Position numbers and translations under genes: made by a program. The notes below the pieces were generated by a model, which saw only the letters and a list, made by a program, of their open reading frames with translations, was not told the origin of the DNA and did no database searches. A stretch of 64,000 bases of DNA, taken from contig READ01000033.1 of NCBI GenBank assembly GCA_004293675.1, positions 1 through 64,000 on the forward strand. The letters run 5' to 3'. This document shows, one piece after another, positions 63,921 to 64,000 of the stretch. The number at the start of each line of letters is the position of its first letter. Position 1 is the first letter of the stretch. This DNA is from Betaproteobacteria bacterium. GTDB lineage: Bacteria > Pseudomonadota > Gammaproteobacteria > Burkholderiales > Casimicrobiaceae.

Positions 63921-64000
63921 ATGACACAACTTGCACGCGTCTCTGTTCCCTCACGTCTTCCGCTCGCGCTCGCCATCTCTGCCGTGTTTGCTGTGCCGAG
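63921..64000 (+). CDS. Start of a secreted protein (cut by the window end)
   Basis: The ATG at 63921 is followed by 26 complete codons: a basic start (MTQLARVSVPSRL) then a hydrophobic run (PLALAISAVFAVP), a signal peptide. No Shine-Dalgarno match is obvious. Since the gene lies behind a box shared with the zinc operon it is probably another TonB receptor or metal-uptake protein; the identity cannot be read from what is present. Confidence 0.55.
   Translation, partial: MTQLARVSVPSRLPLALAISAVFAVP

Overview
The window reads as a chromosomal segment of a moderately GC-rich Gram-negative proteobacterium, most likely a betaproteobacterium. The support is outer-membrane genes (TonB receptors, MltF, LplT, beta-barrel protein), the order ffs (4.5S RNA) - dnaX - ybaB - recR, the pairs ilvB-ilvH-ilvC and alr/lplT, a SMUG1-type uracil-DNA glycosylase and several palindromic repeat families. 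Species cannot be named from sequence alone. Most genes are housekeeping; short accessory islets sit between them.

Layout. 1-270: tRNA-Arg(ACG) with promoter and terminator. 800-3650: gmd, fcl and a DUF218 membrane protein (GDP-fucose supply and envelope). 3870-7350: complete phosphonate/phosphite-type ABC importer phnD-C-E-E without C-P lyase genes. 7576-8526: zinc-type CDF exporter. 8820-10500: accessory islet with a CHAT-protease gene and a possible HEPN-like partner. 10876-16280: AhpD-like protein, ilvB-ilvH-ilvC, aroB. 16485-19600: LysR regulator divergent from YCII, SRPBCC, MAPEG and SDR genes. 20140-23590: iron module hemP - TonB receptor - PiuC behind a Fur-like promoter. 23765-28970: mltF, ffs, a repeat-rich spacer, dnaX-ybaB-recR. 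29030-31514: operon of a PolB-type exonuclease, a DUF3445 gene and rsmA. 31609-39817: cysM, a ComEA-like protein with a Lys/Ala-rich tail, alr, lplT, msrA, an M48 protease, murB. 39968-47411: mostly small minus-strand genes (SMUG1, CcbP-like, GNAT, hydrolase, PurN-like, BrnT/BrnA, ASCH remnant, thioesterase, yajQ). 47612-50775: two KTSC paralogues, an EF-hand protein and a J-like/trypsin fusion. 50910-53027: argG preceded by a Phd/PIN pair. 53114-55831: fasciclin proteins and a TetR regulator. 56442-63626: Fur/Zur-type regulator divergent from ZIP - TonB receptor - PepSY - DUF4198 - CobW, which reads as one zinc-limitation operon; another secreted protein starts at the window end behind a similar operator.

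The less expected content is largely non-coding. An AT-rich element of 85 or 86 bp with GCC...GGC boxes at both ends occurs five times, four of them between convergent genes. A dispersed repeat of about 340 bp occurs twice. Palindromic repeats occur between genes and, in two cases, inside genes: one adds exactly 27 codons to the DUF3445 gene, and one makes a C7G6 hairpin in the dnaX linker where a -1 slip would give a gamma-length product. Protein-level candidates are the CHAT/HEPN-like pair and the zinc operon with a PepSY component.
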